Source: Pseudoruminococcus_B sp937901805
GTDB taxonomy: Bacteria > Bacillota > Clostridia > Oscillospirales > Ruminococcaceae
Assembly: GCA_963560245.1 (NCBI GenBank)
Contig: CAUWNS010000005.1
Coordinates: forward strand, 50,575-114,574
Reading direction: 5' to 3'
DNA length: 64,000 nucleotides
Both the position numbers and the translations under genes were made by a program. Position 1 is the stretch's first letter. Every line of letters begins with the position of its first letter. A model generated the notes under the pieces. That model was given only the letters and a program-made list of their open reading frames with translations, searched no databases and had not been told where the DNA came from. Below are positions 42,286-50,636 of this stretch, piece after piece.

Positions 42286-43182
42286 TTAATACCAATTTGG
42301 TACTGTGGTTTCAAAATTTTGATACCATTCACAGAGCATATCTATGTTGTTTTGCACAGCGTTCTGTTCCGCTTCCTCCTGTTTGCAGGCCCAACAAAAA
42401 GAGGAAAGGGCGTCTGCGGCAAGATAAAAAGACGTAATTTCAAAAAAATCTTTGGGAATGGCCTTCCCTGCAAAGTAACCGTCAATTTGTCCGGCAGCAA
42501 AGGGGATGCTGAGATTATATGATAATGGGAGTGTGCAAAAATCACACCAGGGATCACCGATTTGATGGCAGAATCCAGTAACGGCGATGGTCTGATGGGA
42601 AGTAATCAAGAAGTTTTCCGGCTGAAAGTCACCGTGCAGTATGCGGATCGGCCGATTCTCCAGTCCAGGCGGAGTTTTTTTCACCATGGAAAGAAGTATT
42701 TTTTCCTGTTTGAGCACGGCGCTGCATTTTTTATAAGCCAGGAGGGTATCCTCGACCAGCTGTTCAAAATATTCTTTCCAGTCAAAAGAGGTTGGAGGGG
42801 ACAATTGATGAATTTTTGCTAGGATCTGTCCGGCGTTATATCCCATATGGTATTGCCGCTCCGTTGTCAGGGAGCGGATGATTTGGGTGCTTGGCGCCCC
42901 TTCTATTTCTTCGTTCAAAAAGTAGATCCTCTCTCTGTTTTTGCATATTCCAAATTCTTCCGGACGGGGCATAGGAATACCATGGGAATATAGGCGTTTC
43001 AGAGAAGAAAACTCCGCTTTTTTTCGATCGTATTCCTTGAGAGGGGTCAATGTGAGCAAAAGAGGAAAACCGGTTTTGCGCTCCACATGGTATACCTCCT
43101 CAACGGGAGTGGTTCCCTTTATCCGCTGAATCTTTTTGAAAAAATAGGAGCCGGGTATTTCGCTGAACAATTCCCCTGTCAT
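42286..43182 (-). CDS. aminoglycoside phosphotransferase-fold protein, altered metal site
   Basis: 298 residues of the APH/choline-kinase fold. The catalytic-loop motif is present (LHGDFQPENFL, about residue 188), as is IGDPWCDF, but the segment that normally reads I-D-F with the Mg-binding Asp reads AVTGFCHQ here, so that Asp is replaced by Gly. An N-lobe with PLLLTLTP is present but divergent. It may be a low-activity small-molecule kinase or a pseudokinase. Start ATG 43182 with CGGAGGG. Single gene; terminator shared with the feo operon. Not evidence of antibiotic resistance by itself. Confidence 0.8.
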   Translation of the reverse strand: MTGELFSEIPGSYFFKKIQRIKGTTPVEEVYHVERKTGFPLLLTLTPLKEYDRKKAEFSSLKRLYSHGIPMPRPEEFGICKNRERIYFLNEEIEGAPSTQIIRSLTTERQYHMGYNAGQILAKIHQLSPPTSFDWKEYFEQLVEDTLLAYKKCSAVLKQEKILLSMVKKTPPGLENRPIRILHGDFQPENFLITSHQTIAVTGFCHQIGDPWCDFCTLPLSYNLSIPFAAGQIDGYFAGKAIPKDFFEITSFYLAADALSSFCWACKQEEAEQNAVQNNIDMLCEWYQNFETTVPNWY

Positions 43183-43382
43183 GGAATCCCTCCGTTTCCG
43201 ACCATCTAGTAAGGATAGTATTTTCAGATGGCGTACACAAAATCCATAAATGCCGCAAACTTTTCTGTGTTTTTCAAAAAAATATTTTAATAGACTTCCG
43301 GTTTACAGATACTTCCTGAAAGTTTTTCCACTTTCAACAGGCATTCGCCGGTTTATTTTTTCCCTGGCAAATACACAGTGCA

Positions 43383-43424
43383 AAAAAGACCCGGACTCCT
43401 GTTTCTCAGGATCCGGGTCTTTTT
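43383..43424 (-). terminator. terminator of the membrane protein gene
   Basis: Perfect 13-bp outer arms (AAAAAGACCCGGA type) plus an inner CTCCTG/CAGGA pairing; A-run on plus strand gives the minus-strand T-run. Confidence 0.85.
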
Positions 43425-43444
43425 GGAAGACTTTCGTATATTTT

Positions 43445-44374
43445 CTATGTTCTCTGTTCGGCTGATTCGGGAGGCGTGGACACCCGTTCATAGAAAAAGG
43501 CGTCCGTGTCCTCCATGGATACCGGACACAGGAGGAGAGTCCCACCTGTCCGTACGTTATCATTTTGATCCAGGGTACAATTTTCGTCCATGGAAAGGGA
43601 ATACAGCGGGATTCCGTCTTCTGTACAAAGGGTTAGTGAAGTGGTACCAAATTGGACGCAGTTTTCTGCAGAAAACCGGAGGCGTTTTGTCCCGTCCGTA
43701 CTGGTCAGAACGATTTCATCTGCTCCGACGTTCAGTAAGGGAGCAGGCTGCCCTTCATCGCTATTGATCCAGGAGCCTCGGAGCGCGTTGAGCACATAAA
43801 AATACGAGATACCGTCCCCGCGTTCCCCATAGGTGGCTGTGTACTGATGGGTTTCCCCTCCGTCAGTCTGGTAAGTAATTGTACAGATGTCTGAGGTGAT
43901 CCATTGAAATTTCATATCCCCTTGAACAGGGTGAGGAAATTCATCGGAAGGTTTGGCCAAAACCCACAATATCGGATGCCGGTAAACCCGGGTTGTTCCG
44001 CTCTCTTTTTCCTGCTTGACAATCACCTGATTTCCTCCCTGTGGGGAGAAACGGACTTCTGTCCGGCAGGAGGTTCCAAACAGGAAAAAGAAGACAAGAT
44101 CTGTTGTAAACAACAGGAAAAATCCGGAAAGGATGAAAAAAAGCCCCTTTTTTCCGGGAAGTAACAGACAGATAAGGGCGCCGGCGCCAAAAATAAGGAT
44201 TCCTCCGTTCAGACAATAGGGCAGCCAGTCGTAAATTGCCTGGAATCCATTTGGCAGCAGGACAGCATAATAAAGAATTTGTATGCAGAGCAGCAAAATA
44301 CTGACTGTAGCAAAAATCCACCCCAGGATTTTTTCAAGGGAGGGGCGTCGTTTTTGATATAATAGGTTTTTCAT
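43445..44374 (-). CDS. membrane protein of unknown function
   Basis: About 309 residues. Three hydrophobic helices in the first 120 residues (ILGWIFATVSILLLCIQILYY, then one in LNGGILIFGAGALICLLL and one in GLFFILSGFFLLFTTDLVFFF), then a beta-rich soluble C-terminal part with a TDGGETHQYTATYGE stretch. No family recognised. ATG 44374 with AAAGGA was chosen over TTG 44380. No operon partner. The C-terminal part may face outside. Confidence 0.75.
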   Translation of the reverse strand: MKNLLYQKRRPSLEKILGWIFATVSILLLCIQILYYAVLLPNGFQAIYDWLPYCLNGGILIFGAGALICLLLPGKKGLFFILSGFFLLFTTDLVFFFLFGTSCRTEVRFSPQGGNQVIVKQEKESGTTRVYRHPILWVLAKPSDEFPHPVQGDMKFQWITSDICTITYQTDGGETHQYTATYGERGDGISYFYVLNALRGSWINSDEGQPAPLLNVGADEIVLTSTDGTKRLRFSAENCVQFGTTSLTLCTEDGIPLYSLSMDENCTLDQNDNVRTGGTLLLCPVSMEDTDAFFYERVSTPPESAEQRT

Positions 44375-44380
44375 TGGCAA

Positions 44381-45053
44381 ACATTCCTTTCTAATAGGAC
44401 TCGCTGATAGATAGCCGGAAATCTCTATGGTAATAAAAGGATTCTATCCCGGAGCTTTTGTAACTTTCAAGTTCTCGCTGAGGTTGGTTTATGGTATCTT
44501 CTATGAAAAATTTCAGGAGGTACTATCCGATATAAGGAAACGATTTCAAAACGTGCATCCTGCCCTCTATGACTGCCGGTATCGGAAAACTTCAGGGCGG
44601 CGCAGGTCAATGGCTCCGGATTACCGGTTGCGGTCTCTTTGTGTGGAGGCAGGAGAAAAAGAGGCGTTGTCCACCCGGCAGCCTCCTGATGGGAAGCAGA
44701 TTTCCATTTCCAAAGAGGTTTCTCTGCGTCCGTCTGCGTACGGATACGAATCCACAAAATCCTAATAATAAGAGCCCCATTATGGTTATCCTCAACCTTA
44801 AAACGGGATAATTGTTCTGGTATTTGGCTGGAGCAGAACTGGAAATCAGGACTATCAGGAGAATCCTTTTCCTTATTTTCATCGGTTCCCGCCTTGCTTG
44901 GAGATCCGGCTTTTTTATAAGTGATATCATGTTTTTATTATAACATGTCCGGCAGGGCAGGAAAATCCCATATACTCGAAAAAGGCATTCTATGAACCGC
45001 GGATGGGTTGATGAGGAGGAACCCGGTTTTTGATATGAGGACGAAAACAAAAG
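44381..45053. other. about 670 bp without a supported gene
   Basis: Overlapping reading frames exist on both strands: plus 44427-44765 (ends SKEVSLRPSAYGYESTKS) and minus 44607-45086 (contains MKIRKRILLIVLISSS, a possible membrane helix). None has a good ribosome site, and protein-like composition shifts between frames. On the minus strand a TATAAT lies near 44943. It may be a decayed gene; I do not call one. Confidence 0.5.
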
Positions 45054-45081
45054 GGCGGATGAAGAAGGAACTTCATCCGCC
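45054..45081 (-). terminator. terminator of nagA
   Basis: Perfect 11-bp arms GGCGGATGAAG / CTTCATCCGCC with a six-base loop; minus-strand transcript continues into CTTTTGTTTT. Confidence 0.88.
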
Positions 45082-45102
45082 TGCAAATAAATGGGAAAAA
45101 TA

Positions 45103-46242
45103 CTATTTTACCTGGTTTCCTCTTACAAAAACATGTGCCGGGTTAAGCTGTTCATCCAGGACGACCAGATCAGCATGCTTTCCTTCCTTGATGGAACCGG
45201 TCACGTTGTCTACGCCAATTGCACGGGCCGGATTGAGAGAGGCTGCTTTGACTGCCATTTCAAGAGGAATGCCAAAACTGTGGACATTGCGCATGCACCG
45301 GAACAGGTTTGTAGAGCTTCCAGCCAATGCGCCGTTTGCCAGACGGGCGGCGCCCTCTTTTACAAAGACTTCCTGTCCGCCCAGATGGTATTTTCCGTCC
45401 GGGAGCCCTGCTGCACACATGGAGTCGCTGATCAGGCATACCCGGTCATAACCCAGCGTTTTGAAAACGGTACGGATAACAGCCGGGTGGATATGGATTC
45501 CATCGCAGATAAGCTCTGCTGTTGCATGATCGTCTTCGAAAATGGCCCCGACCACGCCCGGTTCCCGGTGGGTGAAAGCGGGCATTGCATTGAACAGATG
45601 GGTGACATGGTGGACGCCCTTTTTCATGGCTTTGACAGCGGTGTCGTAATCAGACATGGTATGCGCAATTGTGATAAGGACCTCATCTTTCAGCGCGTCA
45701 ATGAACTCCATTGCCCCATCCAGCTCTGGTGCGATTGCAACAGTTTTGATAAAACCGCCGCAGTCTGCATTGATTTTACGGAACAGTTCAATATCCGGGT
45801 TGATGATGTATTTGGGATCCTGCGCTCCGCATTTTTGTTTGGAGAAAAACGGGCCTTCCATATAAATTCCATGGAGATAGGCGCCGTCATGTCCCTTCTG
45901 TGAAAATTCGTGAACCATGGTGCAAATTTTATCAATTTCTTTTGCATCAATGGACATGGTTGTGGCAAGATAAGAAGTGATTCCATTGTCGGCATAGTAT
46001 TTTGCCATTTTATGGTATCCCTCTATATTACCGTCGCAGGTATCCACTCCATCGCAGCCATGCGTATGGATATCCAGCAGGCCGGGGATAACTTTTTGCC
46101 CCTTTGCATCCAGGCCGCCCTCTTTATCGGCGGTGTGGGAACAGGTTGTGTCAATAGTTTTTATCTGAGTGCCTTCAATTTCCAAATCTGCTTTTCGGAA
46201 TGTAAAATCATCACAGAGCACTTCGGCGTTTGTAATCCACAT
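45103..46242 (-). CDS. nagA: N-acetylglucosamine-6-phosphate deacetylase
   Basis: Removes acetate from GlcNAc-6-P in amino-sugar catabolism and wall recycling. 379 residues of the amidohydrolase superfamily: metal motif PGLLDIHTHGCDGVDT (about residue 55), IYMEGPFFS with the catalytic-site Glu, IAHTMSDYDTA and THLFNAMPAFTHREPG, and the catalytic Asp in LISDSMCAAG. ATG 46242 with AAAAGGAGAG was chosen over an upstream in-frame start at 46305. No nagB or PTS gene is adjacent. Single gene. Confidence 0.95.
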   Translation of the reverse strand: MWITNAEVLCDDFTFRKADLEIEGTQIKTIDTTCSHTADKEGGLDAKGQKVIPGLLDIHTHGCDGVDTCDGNIEGYHKMAKYYADNGITSYLATTMSIDAKEIDKICTMVHEFSQKGHDGAYLHGIYMEGPFFSKQKCGAQDPKYIINPDIELFRKINADCGGFIKTVAIAPELDGAMEFIDALKDEVLITIAHTMSDYDTAVKAMKKGVHHVTHLFNAMPAFTHREPGVVGAIFEDDHATAELICDGIHIHPAVIRTVFKTLGYDRVCLISDSMCAAGLPDGKYHLGGQEVFVKEGAARLANGALAGSSTNLFRCMRNVHSFGIPLEMAVKAASLNPARAIGVDNVTGSIKEGKHADLVVLDEQLNPAHVFVRGNQVK

Positions 46243-46834
46243 GAAACGGTCTCTCCTTTTTATCTGGGGATTCCCAGTTTGATTCTGTTTCTTATTATAT
46301 ACCATCCTTGTCTTTTTTTAAATAGTTCTTATCATTTTTTATCAAAAAGAACGATGCAGAGATTCTGGGTCTGTTGAGTTCTTTCCCTGTTTGTAATATC
46401 ATCGGTCATAAATGAATTGGCAGATATTTTATAAAACAACGGGGGGATTCCATTGGAAAAAAGAGCATTATCGGTTCAAAACAACATCGGTGCAGGCAAA
46501 GCTAATCGCTTTTCCAATGGAGGAGGAATACGGGATTCCCTATGGATATTTTGATCGGATCTGTTCTGTCTATGCGATTGGCTGGACAGTGGATTTTGCC
46601 CGGAAAGCCAGGATGTTCCCGGTAACTTTTGTCATAAAAGCGCGTAAAATCTCATCAACTTTTCCGTTGCCTGTGATGCAATGGAAAGAGCCCTGTAGCA
46701 GAAGCATATAAAATAACAGCGTTCTCCCCTAAAATGGAAACACTGCCAGACTTCTTCCCGGATAAATAGCGGGAATCCTCAGACAATAACAAGGGCGGCG
46801 TCTGCGCCTAATTTTCTCAGAGAGAAGGTGAGGA
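46243..46834. other. about 590 bp without a supported gene
   Basis: Contains a 99-codon frame at 46412-46711 (MNWQIFYKTTGGFH) with no ribosome site and no recognisable family, and several short frames. No tRNA, terminator or repeat found. The region after about 46740 is the leader of the next gene. Confidence 0.5.
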
Positions 46835-47278
46835 ATGTTGGAACATTCCCAGAAACAGGATAAACAGCTGTTGTCAGAACTCTACCGCAGTACGCAGATG
46901 GGAGCGGAGTCCATCAGTGCATTGATTTCGGAAGCTTCCGATCCAGGGCTGAAAACAACCCTTTCCGATCAGCTGTGCGGGTATCAGAAACTTTCCAAAC
47001 GCGCTCATGATATGCTTGAAAAACGCGGGGGGAAAGCGGAAGAAACCAGTAAAATGAAATCCCTTGGTATTCATACTGGGATCAAACTCAATACCCTGAT
47101 CGATCGAACCTCCAGCCATCTCGCTGAAATGGCGATTGAAGGCAGCAATATGGGGATTGTCGGGACCACCAAACAGCTCAGTCAGTTTTCCGGTGCAAGC
47201 CAGAATGTCCGACAACTTGGCAATGAGGTAGTTTCGTTTGAGCAGCACAATATTGAAGCGCTCAAACGGTATTTGTAA
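46835..47278 (+). CDS. conserved clostridial four-helix protein of unknown function
   Basis: 147 residues, all helical, reminiscent of ferritin-like or bacterioferritin-comigratory four-helix bundles. It begins with KQLLSELYRSTQMGAESISAL and ends VVSFEQHNIEALKRYL; a central part (LIDRTSSHLAEMAIEGSNMG) resembles similar hypothetical proteins of spore-forming Clostridia that I recall. No metal-binding Glu/His pairs typical of ferritins are evident. ATG with GAAGGTGAGG. Followed at 18 bp by a small gene in the same unit. Confidence 0.75.
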   Translation: MLEHSQKQDKQLLSELYRSTQMGAESISALISEASDPGLKTTLSDQLCGYQKLSKRAHDMLEKRGGKAEETSKMKSLGIHTGIKLNTLIDRTSSHLAEMAIEGSNMGIVGTTKQLSQFSGASQNVRQLGNEVVSFEQHNIEALKRYL

Positions 47279-47296
47279 GGAAAGAAGTGTGAAATA

Positions 47297-47506
47297 ATGA
47301 CCCATCCGTTTTCAGAAAAACAAGAACAGATTGTAAAATGGGCAGGAAATTCAACAACTGTCAACGGAAAAAAATATATGCCTTTGCACGGGCGGCATAA
47401 TTTTGATTCCGGCAGCTTCCAGGATTCCACTGCGGAGATTTTGAAAAAAGATTTGGCGATTCCGGAAAACCGGACGCCCCATGCAGAAAACCGATTTGAA
47501 AAATAG
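47297..47506 (+). CDS. small hypothetical protein
   Basis: 69 residues, hydrophilic, beginning MTHPFSEKQEQIVKWAG and containing YMPLHGRHNFDSGSFQDST. It has no cysteine, signal or membrane part. It lies 18 bp after the four-helix gene and ends 5 bp before a terminator, which argues for a genuine second gene of that unit. The ribosome site (AAGGAAAG) is weak and rather distant. Confidence 0.5.
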   Translation: MTHPFSEKQEQIVKWAGNSTTVNGKKYMPLHGRHNFDSGSFQDSTAEILKKDLAIPENRTPHAENRFEK

Positions 47507-47510
47507 ACCG

Positions 47511-47544
47511 AAAGCCGCCCCCAGGTATGCCTGGAGGCGGCTTT
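47511..47544 (+). terminator. intrinsic terminator
   Basis: AAAGCCGCC / GGCGGCTTT outer arms plus CCAGG/CCTGG inner pairing, followed by a short T-run. Confidence 0.82.
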
Positions 47545-47574
47545 TGAGCAGGGTTGGTTTTATTAGGAATCCGA

Positions 47575-47603
47575 TTGTTCCCAGCAAAAAAGGGTGTTAT
47601 ACT
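47575..47603 (+). promoter_or_regulatory. sigma-A promoter of cdd-pdp
   Basis: TTGTTC (47575-47580), 17-bp spacer, TATACT (47598-47603), 33 bp before the GTG start. Confidence 0.72.
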
Positions 47604-47635
47604 GAATATAACTTGATAGAAAAGAGGGAATTTTA

Positions 47636-48058
47636 GTGGATCATTCTCTTTTAATACAAAAAGCCTTGGAGGGGAGAAACTCTGCCTACTGTCCTTATTC
47701 CGGCTTTGCAGTGGGGGCAGCTCTTTTGTGCCCGGATGGGGAGATTTTTACAGGGTGCAATATTGAATCCGCCAGCTATTCCCCGACCAATTGTGCGGAA
47801 CGTACGGCGCTGTTTCATGCGGTCAGTACCGGCAGACGGGAATTTTCTGCGCTTGCGGTCATCGGTGCACCCCAAGGAGCGTCTCTTCCGTTTCCCATAT
47901 GCGCTCCTTGCGGAGTATGCCTGCAAGTACTCAATGAGTTTTGCTCGGATGGTTTTCCGGTGATTCTGGCGCAAAGCACGCAGCAGTATGCCGTTTATAC
48001 GCTCCGGGAACTCCTGCCGTTGGGGTTCCGTCTGGAAAAGGAGGGGAAAACACAGTGA
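47636..48058 (+). CDS. cdd: cytidine deaminase
   Basis: Deaminates cytidine and deoxycytidine to uridine nucleosides for salvage. 140 residues with the zinc/catalytic motifs CAERTALFHA and PCGVCLQVL (the latter within ICAPCGVC), plus the substrate-binding NIESASYSPTNC. GTG 47636 with AAGAGGG. Its stop overlaps the pdp start (GTGA), so the two are translationally coupled. Normal length for the small tetrameric form. Confidence 0.95.
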   Translation: MDHSLLIQKALEGRNSAYCPYSGFAVGAALLCPDGEIFTGCNIESASYSPTNCAERTALFHAVSTGRREFSALAVIGAPQGASLPFPICAPCGVCLQVLNEFCSDGFPVILAQSTQQYAVYTLRELLPLGFRLEKEGKTQ

Positions 48059-49386
48059 ATTTGTATGAAATCCTGCTGAAAAAACGCGATGGAAAGGAGC
48101 TGGAAAAAGAGGAACTGTCCTTTTTTGTCCGTGGCTGTGTAGATGGGAGTATCCCGGATTACCAGATATCCGCCATGCTGATGGCAATTTATTTCCAAGG
48201 AATGACCTCGCATGAAACTGCGGTATTCACTCAGGAAATGGCAAATTCGGGAGAACAGATGAATTGGAAATCCCTCTCCATGCCGACTGTGGATAAACAC
48301 AGTACCGGGGGAGTAGGGGATAAGACCACCCTGATTGTTGTCCCGATTGTCGCAAGCCTTGGTGTAGCTGTCCCTAAAATGTCCGGCAGAGGGCTTGGGC
48401 ACACCGGAGGCACGATTGATAAGCTCTCCGCCATTCCCGGGTTTCAGACGCAGCTTTCCCAGGATATATTCCAAAAGCTTCTGAAAAGAAATCATGCGGC
48501 GGTGATTGCCCAGTCCGGAAACCTTGCTCCTGCGGATAAAGTGCTCTATGCCCTGCGGGATGTGACGGCCACGGTTGACAGCCTGCCTTTGATTGCCTCC
48601 AGTATCATGAGCAAAAAATTAGCTTTGGGTGCGGACGCCATCCTTCTGGATGTCAAAACCGGCAGCGGCGCATTGATGCATGATTTTGACGGTTCTGTCC
48701 GGCTTGCACAGACTATGGTGGAAATTGGAAATGCGGCCGGGAGAAAAACTGCCGCCCTGATTACCGATATGGATACTCCGCTCGGTTATGCAGTGGGGAA
48801 TGCGCTGGAAGTGATAGAAGCAGTGCAGACTTTAAAAGGAAAAGGGCCGCAGGATTTGACGGAAGTTTCTCTGTCCCTTGCGGCAGGGATGCTCAGTTTG
48901 GTTGGAAAAGGCAGTTTTGAGGAATGCTATCAGCTGGCGGAGGAAAAGCTCCGTGACGGCGGAGCTTTCAAAAAATTCCGGGAAATTGTAGCCGGACAAG
49001 GCGGGGACGCTTTGTATCTGGATGAACCGCAAAAATTCACACTATCTCCCTGCCGTATGGATATCTGCTCCCCTGCTGACGGATATCTTGCTCAAATCGA
49101 TACCCTGTCGTGTGGCCTTGCAAGCGTATTGCTCGGTGCGGGCCGCCAGAAGAAAGAGGATAGCATTGATACTGGAGCAGGGATTCTGTTTTTCAGAACA
49201 GTGGGGGATCCTGTGAAAAAAGGGGAGCCGATTGCCCGCTTGTATAGCCGGACACGGTCCCAAGTATTGGCGGCAAAACAGGAACTGAGGTTCATTGTTT
49301 CGGCAGAAAAACCGAAAAACCGTGTCCTGATTCAGAAAAAAATCGGATTTTCACATGAATTTTTGTTTTCTGAAAAAAACTGTTGA
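48055..49386 (+). CDS. pdp: pyrimidine-nucleoside (thymidine) phosphorylase
   Basis: Phosphorolysis of uridine or thymidine to base and pentose-1-phosphate. 443 residues: N-terminal helical domain, then KHSTGGVGDKTTL (phosphate site), SGRGLGHTGGTIDKLSAIPGF (family signature), DVKTGSGALM and a C-terminal PYNP domain. GTG 48055 overlaps the cdd stop by 4 bp with GGAGGGGAAA upstream. With cdd it forms a two-gene pyrimidine salvage operon. The stop codon lies within the -35 region of the tRNA promoter. Uridine versus thymidine preference is not decided by eye. Confidence 0.94.
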   Translation: MNLYEILLKKRDGKELEKEELSFFVRGCVDGSIPDYQISAMLMAIYFQGMTSHETAVFTQEMANSGEQMNWKSLSMPTVDKHSTGGVGDKTTLIVVPIVASLGVAVPKMSGRGLGHTGGTIDKLSAIPGFQTQLSQDIFQKLLKRNHAAVIAQSGNLAPADKVLYALRDVTATVDSLPLIASSIMSKKLALGADAILLDVKTGSGALMHDFDGSVRLAQTMVEIGNAAGRKTAALITDMDTPLGYAVGNALEVIEAVQTLKGKGPQDLTEVSLSLAAGMLSLVGKGSFEECYQLAEEKLRDGGAFKKFREIVAGQGGDALYLDEPQKFTLSPCRMDICSPADGYLAQIDTLSCGLASVLLGAGRQKKEDSIDTGAGILFFRTVGDPVKKGEPIARLYSRTRSQVLAAKQELRFIVSAEKPKNRVLIQKKIGFSHEFLFSEKNC

Positions 49387-49411
49387 CATTTCCACCCGTA
49401 TTCGATATAAT
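49383..49411 (+). promoter_or_regulatory. full-consensus promoter of tRNA-Pro
   Basis: TTGACA (49383-49388), exactly 17 bp, TATAAT (49406-49411): perfect consensus. The first bases overlap the pdp stop codon (TGA at 49384-49386), 16 bp before the tRNA 5' end. Confidence 0.95.
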
Positions 49412-49427
49412 AATCGTCGTTGGATAT

Positions 49428-49504
49428 CGGGGTGTAGCTCAGATGGTATGAGTGCTTGGTTCGGGACCAAGAGGCCGTGAGTTCAAATCTCACCACTCCG
49501 ACCA
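49428..49504 (+). tRNA. tRNA-Pro (anticodon CGG)
   Basis: 77 nt including encoded CCA. Acceptor arms CGGGGTG/CACTCCG, anticodon stem CTTGG/CCAAG with loop TTCGGGA (anticodon CGG, codon CCG), and T-arm GTGAG-TTCAAAT-CTCAC all pair. A full-consensus promoter precedes and a terminator follows, so it is a single-tRNA transcript. Confidence 0.96.
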
Positions 49505-49510
49505 CTGTGG

Positions 49511-49548
49511 AAAGAAGTCGACTATTATAAATAGTCGACTTCTTTTTT
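49511..49548 (+). terminator. terminator of tRNA-Pro
   Basis: 14-bp perfect arms (49512-49525, 49531-49544) with a five-base loop, then a T-run. Confidence 0.92.
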
Positions 49549-49573
49549 TGCACAATGATATCAATTTTTGTGA

Positions 49574-49896
49574 GTGGATTTTATTACTGCAGATGTATTC
49601 CAAGCGTCCGGACCTGGAAGAAATGCGCTTGTTTTTGCCATTCTCAGAAAAATTGTCCTGGAAATTCCAGATATAATGATTTTCAATTGGCTGTTCCCCT
49701 GTATGGATTTTCCTATGCGCAATTGACTGCGGAATTGATTATGTCTGTTGCTGCGGCAATTGTTTTAGTGAAACTGTTCCGCAGCCTTCAGGCGCATACA
49801 CCGCAGCCATCTACTGAACATCTGCAATCCAATAAGCAAAAGGCTGGGAAAGCATGCTTTTCCAGCCTTTTTCATCGTATCGTCCTATTCTTTTAA
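49574..49896 (+). pseudogene. 3' remnant of a MATE-type transporter gene
   Basis: Plus-strand fragments in two frames match the C-terminal third of MATE exporters: first ADVFQASGPGRNALVFAILR and KIVLEIP (49589-49665), then after a frameshift FQLAVPLYGFSYAQLTAELI and MSVAAAIVLVKLFRSL. No start, ribosome site or 5' half is present. It is not a piece of the intact MATE at 16787, whose C-terminus differs. The fragment lies directly behind tRNA-Pro, between that tRNA and a minus-strand gene. Assignment is by remembered family pattern. Confidence 0.6.
49838..49871 (-). terminator. terminator of HD-domain gene
   Basis: 17-bp arms (49838-49854, 49855-49871) with one wobble mismatch and A/T ends. Confidence 0.82.
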
Positions 49897-50475
49897 CAGG
49901 CCGGAGTGAATACACGCCTGGATCATGCTGCAGACGATTTTCCAAAGTTGTGGGGACGCCCTGCGGATCGGTTCCGCCCTGCGATAGACATCTGCACTGT
50001 GTACATCGCCCAGTTTCCAGGTATGCCCGCCGGTATGGCAATTGAGCAGCAATGGCTGGAGTCGGTCAATCGCCCCCGCATACAGGGAATCCGGAGTGTC
50101 CATGCGATCGAATTCTTCCCACAGCGCGCGCAGCTCCTGTTCCTGATCCGGTTCCAGCATGGAAAAAAGTTTTTCCGCCGCAGCCTGTTCTCTCTGCGCT
50201 TTATCCTGGTTTGCAGCTTGGTCATAGCAGAAAGTATCCCCGGCATAAACTTCTACCAGATCGTGAATCAGGGCCATTTTCAGAACCCGGAGCAAATCCG
50301 TCCCCTCAGGGGCGTATTCATAGAGGAGCATGGCCATCACCGCCATGTGCCAGGAGTGTTCCGCATCATCCTCCTGTTTGCTCTGATCCAAAATGACATT
50401 GCGGCGCAGGATTGTTTTCATCCTGTCAATTTCCATTAAAAAAGCAAGCTGTTTGTCCAATCGGGTTTTCTCCAT
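49885..50475 (-). CDS. HD-domain hydrolase (YfbR-like nucleotidase fold)
   Basis: 196 residues of the HD superfamily: metal ligands in EHSWHMAVMAML, ALIHDLVEVYAGDTF (His-Asp pair) and a later Asp. The layout resembles bacterial 5'-deoxynucleotidases of the YfbR type and other dNMP hydrolases. ATG 50475 with AAAGGAGG was chosen over an in-frame start at 50544 that lacks a ribosome site. Activity on a nucleotide is plausible but not shown. Diverges from the aminopeptidase gene. Confidence 0.88.
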   Translation of the reverse strand: MEKTRLDKQLAFLMEIDRMKTILRRNVILDQSKQEDDAEHSWHMAVMAMLLYEYAPEGTDLLRVLKMALIHDLVEVYAGDTFCYDQAANQDKAQREQAAAEKLFSMLEPDQEQELRALWEEFDRMDTPDSLYAGAIDRLQPLLLNCHTGGHTWKLGDVHSADVYRRAEPIRRASPQLWKIVCSMIQACIHSGLLKE

Positions 50476-50636
50476 AAAACCGCCTCCTTTTGTCCAGTTT
50501 ACCATATTTGTGCGGTGTTGGCGAGAGAACTCTTGGAACGTCAAACAATTATTTCGTTGTCAGCCCTTTTCAAACGTTGTTCAGACTGGTAAAATAAAGA
50601 AGCAGTATTTCATGGAATTAGAAAGAAGGCGTCGAT

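Noticed and set aside
42286..43182. Aminoglycoside-resistance gene
   Set aside because: The fold is shared by many kinases and the metal-binding Asp is missing, so resistance cannot be inferred.
44427..44765. Plus-strand frame ending SAYGYESTKS
   Set aside because: No ribosome site at the ATG and the protein-like part switches frame; left as unassigned region.
46412..46711. 99-residue frame starting MNWQIFYKT
   Set aside because: No ribosome site, no promoter, no family pattern, odd composition.
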